A stretch of 64,000 nucleotides of DNA. Source: UBA5239 sp040391785. Lineage in GTDB: Bacteria > Verrucomicrobiota > Lentisphaeria > Victivallales > Victivallaceae. The number at the start of each line of letters is the position of its first letter. The first letter of the stretch is position 1. The notes under the pieces were generated by a model that searched no databases, was not told where the DNA came from, and worked only from the letters and a program-made list of their open reading frames with translations. Below are positions 8,801-17,124 of this stretch, in pieces. A program made the translations under genes and the position numbers. The DNA lies in contig JBEBXH010000025.1 of the NCBI GenBank assembly GCA_040391785.1, positions 1 through 64,000 on the forward strand, read 5' to 3'.

Positions 8801-9823
8801 TTAGGCCGATTCGCGCTTCATGAAGAACGGATCGACGGTTACGGTTTTATCTTTTTCCCCGAGCTCGGGGTTATGGATTAATTTGAGCAGGAGTTCGACC
8901 AGGGACTTGGCGACGAGGTCGCGATTGTCGTCAAAGGTGGTCAGCGCGGGGGTGACCAGCGGCGCGAGGTCGATGTTGTCGTAGCCGGTGACGGCGATTT
9001 GCTTCGGGACCGGGACTTTCATTTCGTTCAGGCATTTCAGCGTGGCGGCAGCCACATGATCGTTGGCAGCCACGATGGCGTCGACTTTCTGCTCGCGGAC
9101 CATCTGCCAGATGATCGGGCGAAAGACCGCGACATCGGTTTCCTGCCCCAGTGCAAGCTTGTGGATCAGGTTGGGGTCAAAGAGAATACGTGATTTCTGC
9201 AGCCCCTGTATATAGCCGTTGCGGCGGATATTCATCGAGCCCTCTGCCGAGGGATGGTCGAGCAGCAGCAGACCGATCCGCTTGCGCCCCTGTCCGGCGA
9301 GGTAGCCGACGACTTCGAAGAAGGCTTTCTCAATGTTGCTGATGACATAACAGCAGTTGTCGATGCCTTCCGGTTTTTCCAGAAATACGGTTTTATCAAG
9401 CGGGTAACATTGAGCGATTTCCTGCGATTTGCCGGGGTAGGCGTGCGCCATGCAGATGATACCGGCTGCGCCGTAGGAAATGAATTCCTGGGCGAAGGTT
9501 TTGACTTTTTCCGGGTCATCGTGGGATTGGCCGATGAGAAAGCGGTAACCTTTGGCGGCGGCATATTTTTCCATGCGCGATAGCCGGTCGTGGTAGATCA
9601 TCGGCGCACAGCTGTCCATGACCACCCCGATGAGGTCGCTGGCCTCGCCGGCGAGGACGCGGGCCATGCGGTTCGGGCTATAGCCGAGTTCGTCGGCGAT
9701 GCGCTTGATCCGCTCGCGTTTCTCGGCGGAGACGCGGGTGATGTTTGAATTATTCAGCACCGACGAGACCGCCATGGTGGAGACTTGAGCTTTTTCTGCG
9801 ATTGTCTTTAACGTTACTGCCAT
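8801..9823 (-). CDS. LacI-family transcriptional regulator, cassette 1
   Basis: 340-residue repressor with an N-terminal LacI helix-turn-helix (VTLKTIAEKAQVSTMAVSSVLN, written here as its start and end: VTLKTIAEK...SSVLN), the hinge region LGYSPNRMARVLAG, and a periplasmic-binding-protein sugar sensor domain ending with TGYDNIDLAPLVTPALTT. The longer open frame to 9976 is rejected: ATG 9823 is where the conserved HTH begins, and the promoter lies between. It heads the operon with the pseudopilin and DUF4838 genes and probably autoregulates through the palindrome at 9846. The inducer is presumably a sugar, identity unknown. Confidence 0.9.
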   Translation of the reverse strand: MAVTLKTIAEKAQVSTMAVSSVLNNSNITRVSAEKRERIKRIADELGYSPNRMARVLAGEASDLIGVVMDSCAPMIYHDRLSRMEKYAAAKGYRFLIGQSHDDPEKVKTFAQEFISYGAAGIICMAHAYPGKSQEIAQCYPLDKTVFLEKPEGIDNCCYVISNIEKAFFEVVGYLAGQGRKRIGLLLLDHPSAEGSMNIRRNGYIQGLQKSRILFDPNLIHKLALGQETDVAVFRPIIWQMVREQKVDAIVAANDHVAAATLKCLNEMKVPVPKQIAVTGYDNIDLAPLVTPALTTFDDNRDLVAKSLVELLLKLIHNPELGEKDKTVTVDPFFMKRESA

Positions 9824-9845
9824 ATCTACACTTGAATTATGTTTT

Positions 9846-9891
9846 GAATTAGCGCTAATTCTATTATACAGCAGGCCCGGAAAAAATGCAA
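9846..9891 (-). promoter_or_regulatory. Promoter with LacI-type operator for cassette 1
   Basis: Reading on the minus strand: -35 TTGCAT (9886-9891), 17-bp spacer, -10 TATAAT (9863-9868). Directly downstream is a perfect 16-bp palindrome GAATTAGCGCTAATTC (9846-9861) with the central CG typical of LacI-family operators. Placement over the transcription start suggests autorepression of the LacI-pseudopilin-DUF4838 operon. Confidence 0.78.
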
Positions 9892-9941
9892 TAGGGGATT
9901 TGCGAAAAAATCGTGAAAATTGGCGGTTGAGGCAGAATTTG

Positions 9942-10028
9942 ATGGACACGATGGACCTGACGGACAGAATGGACAAACTCTGCGCTTATGATGGTCCATA
10001 ATGTCCATCGTGTCCATGAGGCCCATGG
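9942..10028. repeat. Inverted array of 9-nt ATGGAC units
   Basis: The left side is four consecutive 9-mers of the form ATGGAC plus three bases (9942-9977, one unit reading ACGGACAGA). The right side (9994-10028) is the same unit in inverse form, GTCCAT plus three bases. Outer arms 9942-9956 and 10003-10017 are perfect 15-bp inverse complements and inner arms 9969-9974 and 9994-9999 pair over 6 bp, giving a long hairpin. It lies in the 315-base gap between the lacI-type gene and thyX. Related arrays occur at 15371-15610 and 62141-62206. Confidence 0.85.
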
Positions 10029-10069
10029 AAATATGAGGCAAACGAGGGTGTAAAAAATGTTAAACCGGG

Positions 10070-10098
10070 TTGAATATTCGGGGAAGTTATGATATTGT
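10070..10098 (+). promoter_or_regulatory. Probable thyX promoter
   Basis: TTGAAT (10070-10075), 17-bp spacer, TATTGT (10093-10098), about 40 nt before the thyX ATG. It is a moderate sigma70 match and would serve the thyX-pdxA transcript. Confidence 0.5.
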
Positions 10099-10138
10099 TT
10101 GTAAATGACATTTATAGATCAAATCTCAGGAGGTTTCA

Positions 10139-10834
10139 ATGCAGCATCTTAATGTACCGCCGGATAATCACGTGAAAGTGCTTGGCGACCAGGGATGGGT
10201 CGGTCTGATCGATCATCTGGGCTCGGAAGTTTCGATTTTGAACGCCGCTCGCGTATCGTTCGGTAAACTCAAAGACCGTATGGACGAAAAAGATGTGGTC
10301 CTGCTGGAGTACCTGATCGACAATCAGCACACGAGCCCATTGGAGCACGTGGTGTTTACGTTCAGCATTCATTGTCCGCTGTTTGTGCGCGGCCAGTGGC
10401 ATCGTCACCGGACCTGGAGCTACAACGAAATTTCGCGCCGTTATACCGAAATCGACATGGAATTCTACACCCCGCCGAAATTGCGCGCCCAGGCCAAGGT
10501 GAACCGCCAGGCCTCCGTGGATCTGCCGGGTTTTGAAGATGACGAGTTGCGCCAGAAAATCAGCGGGCACAACGAGCTGAGCATGAAGCTTTTTAACGAA
10601 CTGCTGGATGCGGGCGTTTGCCGCGAGCAGGCCCGTGGAGTGTTGCCGCAGAATATGATGGTGACGTTCTGGGGGACGGTGGATCTGAACAATCTGCTGC
10701 ACTTCCTGGAACTGCGCGACAGCGAGCACGCCCAGTGGGAAATCCGCGAATACGCCAAGGCCATCAAGCAGTTGATCAAGCCGCTGGTGCCGAATGTAGC
10801 CAAATATTTCGAATCCAAGGGGCAAGTCTGGTAG
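10139..10834 (+). CDS. thyX: Flavin-dependent thymidylate synthase
   Basis: 231-residue ThyX, which makes dTMP from dUMP using methylene-tetrahydrofolate and FAD-mediated hydride transfer. The diagnostic ThyX motif RHRTWSYNEISRRY spans residues 89-102 and the substrate-binding region HTSPLEHVVFTF precedes it. Length is normal. The start ATG 10139 follows a strong AGGAGG. One nucleotide separates its TAG stop from pdxA, so the two are co-transcribed. No thyA is seen in this window. Confidence 0.95.
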   Translation: MQHLNVPPDNHVKVLGDQGWVGLIDHLGSEVSILNAARVSFGKLKDRMDEKDVVLLEYLIDNQHTSPLEHVVFTFSIHCPLFVRGQWHRHRTWSYNEISRRYTEIDMEFYTPPKLRAQAKVNRQASVDLPGFEDDELRQKISGHNELSMKLFNELLDAGVCREQARGVLPQNMMVTFWGTVDLNNLLHFLELRDSEHAQWEIREYAKAIKQLIKPLVPNVAKYFESKGQVW

Positions 10835-10835
10835 A

Positions 10836-11801
10836 ATGCGTCCGCGAATCGCTTTGACCATGGGGGATCCTGCAGGGATCGGGCCGGAGCTGGCGGTGCG
10901 TGCCGCCGGAGTGCCGGAGATTCGCAACGCCATGGACCTGGTGATTTACGGTAGCCGGAGCGTGATCGAGGAAGCGGCGCGCCGTTTCGCCTGTGGAGCC
11001 GTGCCGGAGATCGTGGAAACCGGCGACCTGAAGTTTGAGGACGTTCCGATCGGCAAGGAGTCAGCAGCCTGCGGGCTCGCCGCGCTGGCGGCGGTCAAGG
11101 CGGCCGCGCTGGACGTCTTAGCCGGCAAAATGGACGCGATCGTGACCTGTCCCATGAACAAGGCTTCGGTCAATCTCGCCGGCATACCGTTCACCGGGCA
11201 TACTGAATATATTGCGGAACTCTGCGGCTGTGAAAACTATGTGATGATGCAGTCCGCGGGGAATTTGCGGGTGGTTTTTGTGACGACCCACATCCCGTTG
11301 AACCGGGTTTCACAGGAAGTCACGCCGGAACGGATCATCGAAGTCACCCGCCTCCTGAACAATGTCATCAAATCCGAGGGCATCGCCGAGCCGCTGCTGG
11401 CGGCGGCGGCACTGAATCCGCACGCCGGTGAACAGGGTTACATGGGGCATGAGGACGAGGAAACCGTGAAGCCGGCGCTGAGGGAATTGCGGAAAGAGGG
11501 CATCCGGATCGAGGGGCCGTTTCCGCCGGACACGCTGTTTATCGGCAGCATCCGCGAGCGGTTCGACGGGATCGTATCGATGTACCACGACCAGGGGCAT
11601 ATTCCGTTCAAAATGCTGGCGTTCGACCGCGGTGTAAACTCGACGCTGGGGTTGCCGCTGATCCGTACGAGTGTCGACCACGGGACGGCTTTTGAAATCG
11701 CCTGGCAGGGCAGGGCGGACCTCGGGAGTTTGATGGCGGCGCTGCAGCTGGCGGCCTTACGAACTTCGTTCTCCAATGGAAAATTGAAAATGGAAAATTG
11801 A
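10836..11801 (+). CDS. pdxA: 4-hydroxythreonine-4-phosphate dehydrogenase
   Basis: 321-residue PdxA, the NAD-dependent oxidative decarboxylase of the DXP-dependent pyridoxal phosphate pathway. It begins with RIALTMGDPAGIGPELA and carries the PMNKASVNLAG substrate loop, FTGHTEYIAEL, and the metal-ligand motif YHDQGHIPFK, all canonical. The last residues (TSFSNGKLKMEN) are encoded by an AT-rich repeat that starts at 11775 and supplies the stop codon, so the natural C-terminus has apparently been replaced or extended by the repeat. The gene is immediately downstream of thyX. Confidence 0.94.
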   Translation: MRPRIALTMGDPAGIGPELAVRAAGVPEIRNAMDLVIYGSRSVIEEAARRFACGAVPEIVETGDLKFEDVPIGKESAACGLAALAAVKAAALDVLAGKMDAIVTCPMNKASVNLAGIPFTGHTEYIAELCGCENYVMMQSAGNLRVVFVTTHIPLNRVSQEVTPERIIEVTRLLNNVIKSEGIAEPLLAAAALNPHAGEQGYMGHEDEETVKPALRELRKEGIRIEGPFPPDTLFIGSIRERFDGIVSMYHDQGHIPFKMLAFDRGVNSTLGLPLIRTSVDHGTAFEIAWQGRADLGSLMAALQLAALRTSFSNGKLKMEN

Positions 11802-11909
11802 AAATTGAGAAACGACTTTACCATTCATCGAATTGCCGCCCCTGAAGAGGGTCAAAGGGATCCTTCCCTTTCCTTCATTTTCAATTTTCCACTTTCAATT
11901 TTCAATTCT
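11775..11909. repeat. Composite AT-rich repeat with 32-bp core, copy 1
   Basis: Left edge: tandem GGAAAATTGAAAAT-type units (11775-11809). Right edge: the inverse type, TTTTCAATTTTCCACTTTC and similar (11875-11909). In between is a 32-bp core (11842-11873, from CTGAAGAGGG to CCCTTTCC) that recurs at 22729-22760 in inverse orientation with 30 of 32 bases identical. The core itself holds an AAAGGGA/TCCCTTT inverted repeat. The element overlaps the 3' end of pdxA and fills most of the gap to the next gene. Confidence 0.8.
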
Positions 11910-11926
11910 AAAAAACGGCGTGATTT

Positions 11927-13984
11927 ATGAAATCCTTTCTGGAAAAGACCGGGGGGCGATTTTTTCTACTGTTTTTCGTCGGATTTTACCTGATTACGGC
12001 ATTGACCATTCAGTTCCGCGAGGTACTGGCGGAGTCGGAATCGGCGGTGTTGGGGAGTGGCATCGCATTGGTATTTCTGGCCTTGTGGACGTACCTGGGG
12101 AGCATGATTATCCCTTACGCCTGGCTGGAGAAACACGAGAATCACACGTTGCTGCTGTCGCTGACGGTGATGGTCATGTCGCTGGCGGCTCTGGCATCGC
12201 AGTTGATCGGTCAGTTGACCTTGCTGCTGCCGGAAAATGTCCACTCCGGAATTCACCTGCTGAGCCTGGCGCTGATGACGCTGCCGATCGGGGTCTGGAT
12301 CGGGGTGGGCATGGCCGTGCTCCGCGAGGGGCAGTCGGTGATGGGCAAATATCTGAACCTCTGCGGCATGATGCTCGGGATGCTTGGCGGCGGAGTCATA
12401 CTGGCTCTGGCGGTCGAGCGGGTAGCCTGGGGGAACCAGTGGCTGCTGAGCATCGGACTGCTGATTATTTTGTGGGATGTTGTTGGCAGTTACCGGCTAC
12501 TTTACGGTAAACGCTCGAAGCAGTTTGTCACGCTCTGCGCTTTGCTGGCGATCGGGCTGAATCTGCTGATTTTCGTGGCGTCGGAAAGCTTCATGAAAAA
12601 CGAGCTTCGCAACCTGCTGCCGGGCTGGCGTTATCAGCGGTCGGTCGAGCTGCCGATCGGCCGGATGTCCTTCTGGGAGAAAATCAAAGAACAGGAGTTC
12701 GAACGGAGTGCTTACCGGATTTACTTGAACCGCAGGCTGATGTGGAGTTTGCCGGAGGATTCCGATCTTTTTACGGCCGGGCTGCTACCGGTGATGCTGC
12801 AGAATTTGCAGCCGAACCAGCGTGTGCTGATTGTGGCGCCGCCGTTTTATCAGGGGGCCGGATTGCTGGCTTCGCTGCCGCAGGTCGGGCGGGTGGATCT
12901 GGTCTGCCCTTACCGGAATCTTTTCGACTACAGCGGCGAAAAAAATATGCTGAGCGGGTTTATCAAAACCATGTATATCCCCCTCGATCCCGTGAAATAT
13001 ATACGGGCCACCCCGGAAGAATATGATGCGATTATCCTGCTCGACCCGGAGCTGCTGGAGCCGGGCAGGCGGGATGAATTTATCGATCTGGCCCGCAGCA
13101 AACTGCTGAAAGACGGAATTTTCGTCATGCCCGCATTTTTCGCCCGGGATCCGTTGAAAAATCACTTCAAATTCACCGGCCGCGTCCCGGGATGCCGCGA
13201 ACTGCTGATGGGCAGCGATACCGCGCTGAGCAGCGACATCAAAGAATTGGGAAAGCGTTTCGAAGGGTTCCTGAGCACTACCGGCATGAATGCGTTTTTT
13301 CCGCTCGGCACGTTTGAGGTGCTGTATTCGCTGCGGGAGTTGAGGACGGCGCCGACCCGGGATCCGCAGAAAAAAGACCTCGTTTTGAGCGTCCTGCCGC
13401 TCTCGCCCCAAACGATTTCCTACTGGGGCATAGCGCTGCTGGCGACCGCGTTCGGCGGGTATTTCTGGCTGCGTTTCCTGTTGACCCGACAAGGGAACAA
13501 CGCGTTGAAGATGATGGCGCTGGAGAACGGTATTTACGGGGCGGGTTTCTTTTTCATGGTGCTGCTGATTTACCAGTGGCGGGGGTTGCTGCTGCACCAG
13601 CAGATCGGGCTGCTGCTGGGGCTGGCGGGGGCGGCGGTTGCCGGTGAGATTATTCCGCTGCGGCCGCTGGGGCGGGTAATCATAACGGTGATTTCGTGTC
13701 TGCTGCCGTTGATGTTTTTTTATCATGGGGAATACCATGTGGCGTTGCTGATTGCCGCGGTGGCGCTGGCGAATATTTCGCTGGGCCAGGTGAATCAGGA
13801 GCTGGAGAGGCGGCGGACGGTGTTGGCTCCGGCGGAGTTGAACAAGTGGTATTTAGGGGGGATGTTCTACGGATTTGCCGGAATTTTGATTTTTTTGTGT
13901 ATTGCCAATTTGACAATATGCTGTATAGTGTTGATTATGTTGCGATTGTTCGCGCTGGGAATGATGTTCGGCGCGCGGAAATAA
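11927..13984 (+). CDS. Polytopic membrane protein with degenerate spermidine-synthase-like domain
   Basis: 685-residue protein with roughly seven N-terminal transmembrane helices (to about residue 215), a soluble middle (about 215-480), and about six to seven C-terminal helices. The layout matches bacterial membrane-fused aminopropyltransferase (spermidine synthase) proteins. The middle has a Rossmann-like order (QRVLIVAPPF..., RVDLVCPY, YDAIILLDPELLEP), but the glycine-rich GGGDG motif is replaced by APPFYQG and the acidic EID-type ligand by VCP, so aminopropyl transfer is unlikely. Function unknown. It lies between pdxA and a SurA-like gene, 13 nt before the latter, suggesting a role in envelope biology. 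Confidence 0.6.
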   Translation: MKSFLEKTGGRFFLLFFVGFYLITALTIQFREVLAESESAVLGSGIALVFLALWTYLGSMIIPYAWLEKHENHTLLLSLTVMVMSLAALASQLIGQLTLLLPENVHSGIHLLSLALMTLPIGVWIGVGMAVLREGQSVMGKYLNLCGMMLGMLGGGVILALAVERVAWGNQWLLSIGLLIILWDVVGSYRLLYGKRSKQFVTLCALLAIGLNLLIFVASESFMKNELRNLLPGWRYQRSVELPIGRMSFWEKIKEQEFERSAYRIYLNRRLMWSLPEDSDLFTAGLLPVMLQNLQPNQRVLIVAPPFYQGAGLLASLPQVGRVDLVCPYRNLFDYSGEKNMLSGFIKTMYIPLDPVKYIRATPEEYDAIILLDPELLEPGRRDEFIDLARSKLLKDGIFVMPAFFARDPLKNHFKFTGRVPGCRELLMGSDTALSSDIKELGKRFEGFLSTTGMNAFFPLGTFEVLYSLRELRTAPTRDPQKKDLVLSVLPLSPQTISYWGIALLATAFGGYFWLRFLLTRQGNNALKMMALENGIYGAGFFFMVLLIYQWRGLLLHQQIGLLLGLAGAAVAGEIIPLRPLGRVIITVISCLLPLMFFYHGEYHVALLIAAVALANISLGQVNQELERRRTVLAPAELNKWYLGGMFYGFAGILIFLCIANLTICCIVLIMLRLFALGMMFGARK

Positions 13985-13997
13985 AGGAGACGGACGA

Positions 13998-14996
13998 ATG
14001 CGATATCTGATGATGATTTTGTTTATGTTGAGCGTGACGGTGTGGGCACAGGAAGACGCTGCCGAATCTCAGCAACAGGCGAAGGCGCAGGAAAAAGCTG
14101 CCGCGCCCCAGCGGCGGGTGGACTCAATATTGGTTTCCGTGAACGGTAAACCGATCAGCCTGATGGATATCGTGAATGAGAGCCGTCCCGAGGAAGCGCG
14201 GCTGTCCTATCTGTACAAGGGCGACAAGCTGTATGACGAGGTCAAGAATTTGCGTCTGAAGGTCATGAACGAAATCATCAAGCGCTATCTGATTTTGGAC
14301 GATTACGAGCGGAATCCGTATGATATTCCGGTGCAGCTGATCGAAAGCATGCTGGACGATCTGGCGGAGAGTTTCGGCTGTACCTCCCGCGCGGAGCTGG
14401 CGGTGAAGGCGAAGGAATCGGGGACCACCGTCGATGAGTTGCGGCGCAAGGCGAGGGAGCGGCTGATTCTTCAGTCGATGATCAGTAGTTATTGTTTCCG
14501 CAATATTCACCTGACGCCGCGCGAAATTCATGAATATTACACGGCGCACAAGGAAGAATTCACGAAACCGGCGCGGGTGAAGCTGGCCGTGATTTACCTG
14601 AAAAACGACCGCGCGGACCTGGAACGTGCCCGCGGGGATATCGAGGAAAAAGTGAAAGAGGATAAGGCGAATTTCGCGCGTATGGCGCATTTGTACACCG
14701 ACGGGATCGGTGCGGATAACGGCGGGGATCTTGGCTGGGTAGAGGAAAAAGGGTTGCGCCCCGAGTTCAACGATGCGTTGAAAACCATGGCGGTGGGGGA
14801 TATTTCCCCGGCCATAATGGCTTCGGAAGGGTGTTATTTTCTGCAGTTGACCGGAAGGGAAGAGGAGACGGTGCAGGATTTCAAGATTGCCGGGCCCGCG
14901 CTGTACAAGGAAATCGAGGCGAAAATGCGCGAGGAAGCGGTGACACGTTATGTGGAGCGCCTGAAGAAAGACGCGATTATTCGATATGGGGAGTGA
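13998..14996 (+). CDS. SurA-like periplasmic peptidyl-prolyl isomerase
   Basis: 332-residue exported foldase. A signal peptide (MRYLMMILFMLSVTVWA) is followed by a Gln/Ala-rich linker, a SurA N-terminal chaperone domain (VNGKPISLMDI to about residue 165) and one parvulin (PpiC) domain (about 175-275: EFTKPARVKL...GGDLGWVEEKGLRPEF). SurA proteins escort outer-membrane proteins through the periplasm. E. coli SurA has two parvulin domains; this one has one. In proteobacteria surA and pdxA are also neighbours, so the pdxA-X-surA order here is a partly conserved arrangement. The last 11 bases overlap the next gene. Confidence 0.85.
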   Translation: MRYLMMILFMLSVTVWAQEDAAESQQQAKAQEKAAAPQRRVDSILVSVNGKPISLMDIVNESRPEEARLSYLYKGDKLYDEVKNLRLKVMNEIIKRYLILDDYERNPYDIPVQLIESMLDDLAESFGCTSRAELAVKAKESGTTVDELRRKARERLILQSMISSYCFRNIHLTPREIHEYYTAHKEEFTKPARVKLAVIYLKNDRADLERARGDIEEKVKEDKANFARMAHLYTDGIGADNGGDLGWVEEKGLRPEFNDALKTMAVGDISPAIMASEGCYFLQLTGREEETVQDFKIAGPALYKEIEAKMREEAVTRYVERLKKDAIIRYGE

Positions 14997-15576
14997 CGAT
15001 AAAATCATAAAGCAGCACGGAGGCTATCGGCATTTGAAGTCTTTTCAAGTGGCGCAGCTGGTTTATGATGGGACAGTGGTTTTTTGTGAGCACTATGTGG
15101 ATCGATTCAGCCGGACTTGTGACCAGATGGTTCAGGCGGCACGCAGTGGTGTCCAGAATATCGCGGAGGGGTCAAAGGCATCGGCAACTTCGAAGAAAAG
15201 TGAGTTGAAATTAACCAATGTGGCGAGGGCGTCGTTGGAAGAGTTATTGCTGGATTATGAAGATTTTTTGAGGCAGAGGGGATTGGTGCAGTGGGCGAAA
15301 GAGGATCCGCGGTATGCGGCTGTGATCAAGTTGCGGGCAAAGAATATAACTGAGCTTCGGGAGTGGATTAATGGACCTCATGGACATTATGGACTTGATG
15401 GACCTGATGGACAGAGGGCCTCAACGAAAGAACGTGCAGCAAATGCATTGCTGGTTTTGACTAATGTGGCGATCTCGCTGCTGGGGCGACAAATTGAGCG
15501 GCTGGCAAAGGATTTTGAAGAGAATGGCGGTTTTACAGAAAGACTGTACAATGTGCGGAAAAATAACCGTCCATAA
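14986..15576 (+). CDS. Four-helix-bundle protein (S23/IVS family, suffix type) with in-frame repeat
   Basis: 196-residue protein of the four-helix-bundle family first known from 23S rRNA intervening sequences and structurally akin to Avd of diversity-generating retroelements. The conserved ARSGVQNIAEGSK lies at residues 52-64. A second conserved block from about residue 150 (ANALLVLTNVAISLLGRQIERL) resembles the 'suffix' version. Between them residues 130-144 are encoded by a 9-nt repeat array and read as five Gly-X-Y triplets (GPH GHY GLD GPD GQR). The inverse copy of the repeat downstream provides the last codons and the TAA stop. It overlaps the surA-like gene by 11 bp. Molecular function unknown. 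Confidence 0.8.
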   Translation: MGSDDKIIKQHGGYRHLKSFQVAQLVYDGTVVFCEHYVDRFSRTCDQMVQAARSGVQNIAEGSKASATSKKSELKLTNVARASLEELLLDYEDFLRQRGLVQWAKEDPRYAAVIKLRAKNITELREWINGPHGHYGLDGPDGQRASTKERAANALLVLTNVAISLLGRQIERLAKDFEENGGFTERLYNVRKNNRP

Positions 15577-15610
15577 TGTCCATGAGGTCCATAATGTCCA
15601 TGAGGTCCAT
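15371..15610. repeat. Pair of inverted 9-nt repeat arrays around the 3' end of the four-helix gene
   Basis: Left array 15371-15415: five ATGGAC-plus-three units in frame inside the gene. Right array 15569-15610: GTCCAT-type units, containing two overlapping copies of a 24-mer. The 24 bases 15371-15394 are the exact inverse complement of 15569-15592 and again of 15587-15610. The right array includes the stop codon of the gene (15574-15576). About 175 bases separate the arms, which could fold into a long stem. Confidence 0.88.
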
Positions 15611-15686
15611 TGAAATAGGATTTTTTCCGGCTTTCGGGGTTGATTTTTTCTAAATCGGGTACAGTGTATATTAGGATGAAATTTTT

Positions 15687-17114
15687 ATGTTTATACCGAT
15701 TACGGTTCTTATTATAATTGCGTTGATTATTGCGCTGCTGGCATTGTTCCTGGTCCTGCAGTATAACCGGGTGTTCGGTTTGCTGGACAAGGTGCGGGAT
15801 TTGATGCACCAGAAGGCGGAAGTCGGCAATTTTCTCAACAACTTCTCACGCAGTTTGAAGCGGATCGAAGATATCGACGATTCGATGGCGACCACTGCGC
15901 GCTATATCGCCGACATGATCGAGGCGGAATCTACCTGTATTTACGGCTGGGCGGACGACCGGCTGAAGGTGATGGGGATCTCCGGAGCTTATCCGCTGGT
16001 GCACGGCGGCTCGGATTACGTTATGACCAAGCCCAAATATATTATCGACATGCTGCGCCGCGAAACAATCAAGTTGAACGAAGGGCTGATCGGGCAGGTG
16101 GCGGCGCGCCATGAACCGCTCTTCATCGAAAACGCCGCCGCCGACCCCAGGCTCAAGGAATACGGTTCCAATGCCGACGCAGTGCGCTCGCTGATCATTG
16201 TGCCGCTGGTGCGCGACGCGGTGCTGACGGGGGTCATCTGTGCGGTGAATTCCAAGTCGGGCGATACGTTTACCACGGAGCAGTTCAACCGCCTGCGCGG
16301 CATTTCGCCGCAGGTGATCCTGACGCAGAACGTGGTCAAAGCTTACAATAATTTGAGCGAACAGCAACGCATCAACCAGGAGTTGCACTTCGCACGGCGG
16401 CTCCAGGCGGCGATGATTCCGAGCGAGTTTCCCAAATGGGGCAAATTCCAGATCGAAGCGGCTTCGCGCCCGGCCAAGGAGGTCAGCGGCGACTTTTACG
16501 ATTTCATCATCATCGACGAAGACCGGATGCTGGTGGTGATCGCCGACGCCTGTGGCAAGGGGGTTCCCGCCTGCATGCTGATGGCCATGACCCGGAGTTT
16601 TATCCGGTCGATCGCCACCCACTTCACCACGGTGGAGGAGCTGATGCACGAGCTGAACCGCAACCTTTACCGCGATTCGGACGCCGACCTTTTCGTCACG
16701 CTGGCCTGTTGCTTGATTGACAAACGGAATTCGCTGATCGAGTATTGCCGGGCAGGGCACACGGAAATGATCTCGTTTGTCCGCAATCACTTGCGGATTA
16801 TCAATCCGGACGGTACCGCGCTCGGTATCCTGCCTTCCGAGTTCGCCAAATTCGATTCGATGTGCATGGAGTTCGAGCCGGGCATGTCGTTCCTGCTGTT
16901 CACCGACGGCATCAACGAGGCGCTGGACATCAACAATGAAGAGTACGGCGTGATCCGCCTTCAGGAAACCTTCAAGGATATCGGGATTCGGAAGAAGTCG
17001 CCGAAGGATATTCTGGAAGGGATTCTGGAGGATGTGGAGAAATTCGAGGCTGATCCGGAAAACCTCAGCGACGACCAGACTCTGGTAATTATCTCCGCTC
17101 CATACGATAACTGA
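15687..17114 (+). CDS. Membrane-anchored GAF-PP2C (SpoIIE/RsbU-type) serine phosphatase
   Basis: 475-residue signalling phosphatase. An N-terminal transmembrane helix (about residues 4-25) is followed by a short coiled region, a GAF sensor domain (about 55-215) and a SpoIIE-type PP2C domain (about 235-470). Metal-binding motifs are EVSGDFYDF, DACGKGVPA, LFTDGINEA and NLSDDQTLV. Such enzymes usually dephosphorylate anti-sigma-factor antagonists in partner-switching pathways; no anti-sigma or antagonist gene is adjacent, so its target is unknown. It starts at ATG 15687 behind AGGATG, 110 nt after the four-helix gene, in a gap mostly filled by the repeat. Confidence 0.9.
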   Translation: MFIPITVLIIIALIIALLALFLVLQYNRVFGLLDKVRDLMHQKAEVGNFLNNFSRSLKRIEDIDDSMATTARYIADMIEAESTCIYGWADDRLKVMGISGAYPLVHGGSDYVMTKPKYIIDMLRRETIKLNEGLIGQVAARHEPLFIENAAADPRLKEYGSNADAVRSLIIVPLVRDAVLTGVICAVNSKSGDTFTTEQFNRLRGISPQVILTQNVVKAYNNLSEQQRINQELHFARRLQAAMIPSEFPKWGKFQIEAASRPAKEVSGDFYDFIIIDEDRMLVVIADACGKGVPACMLMAMTRSFIRSIATHFTTVEELMHELNRNLYRDSDADLFVTLACCLIDKRNSLIEYCRAGHTEMISFVRNHLRIINPDGTALGILPSEFAKFDSMCMEFEPGMSFLLFTDGINEALDINNEEYGVIRLQETFKDIGIRKKSPKDILEGILEDVEKFEADPENLSDDQTLVIISAPYDN

Positions 17115-17124
17115 GGAGGCCGGT

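Noticed and set aside
15371..15415. Genuine collagen-like domain in the four-helix protein
   Set aside because: Only five Gly-X-Y triplets, and they are fully explained by translation of the 9-nt repeat.
14986..15576. Diversity-generating retroelement, since the four-helix protein resembles Avd
   Set aside because: No reverse transcriptase, template repeat or variable repeat with adenine-specific changes is visible.
15371..15610. CRISPR-like array
   Set aside because: Units are 9 nt, contiguous and without unique spacers, and no cas gene is present.
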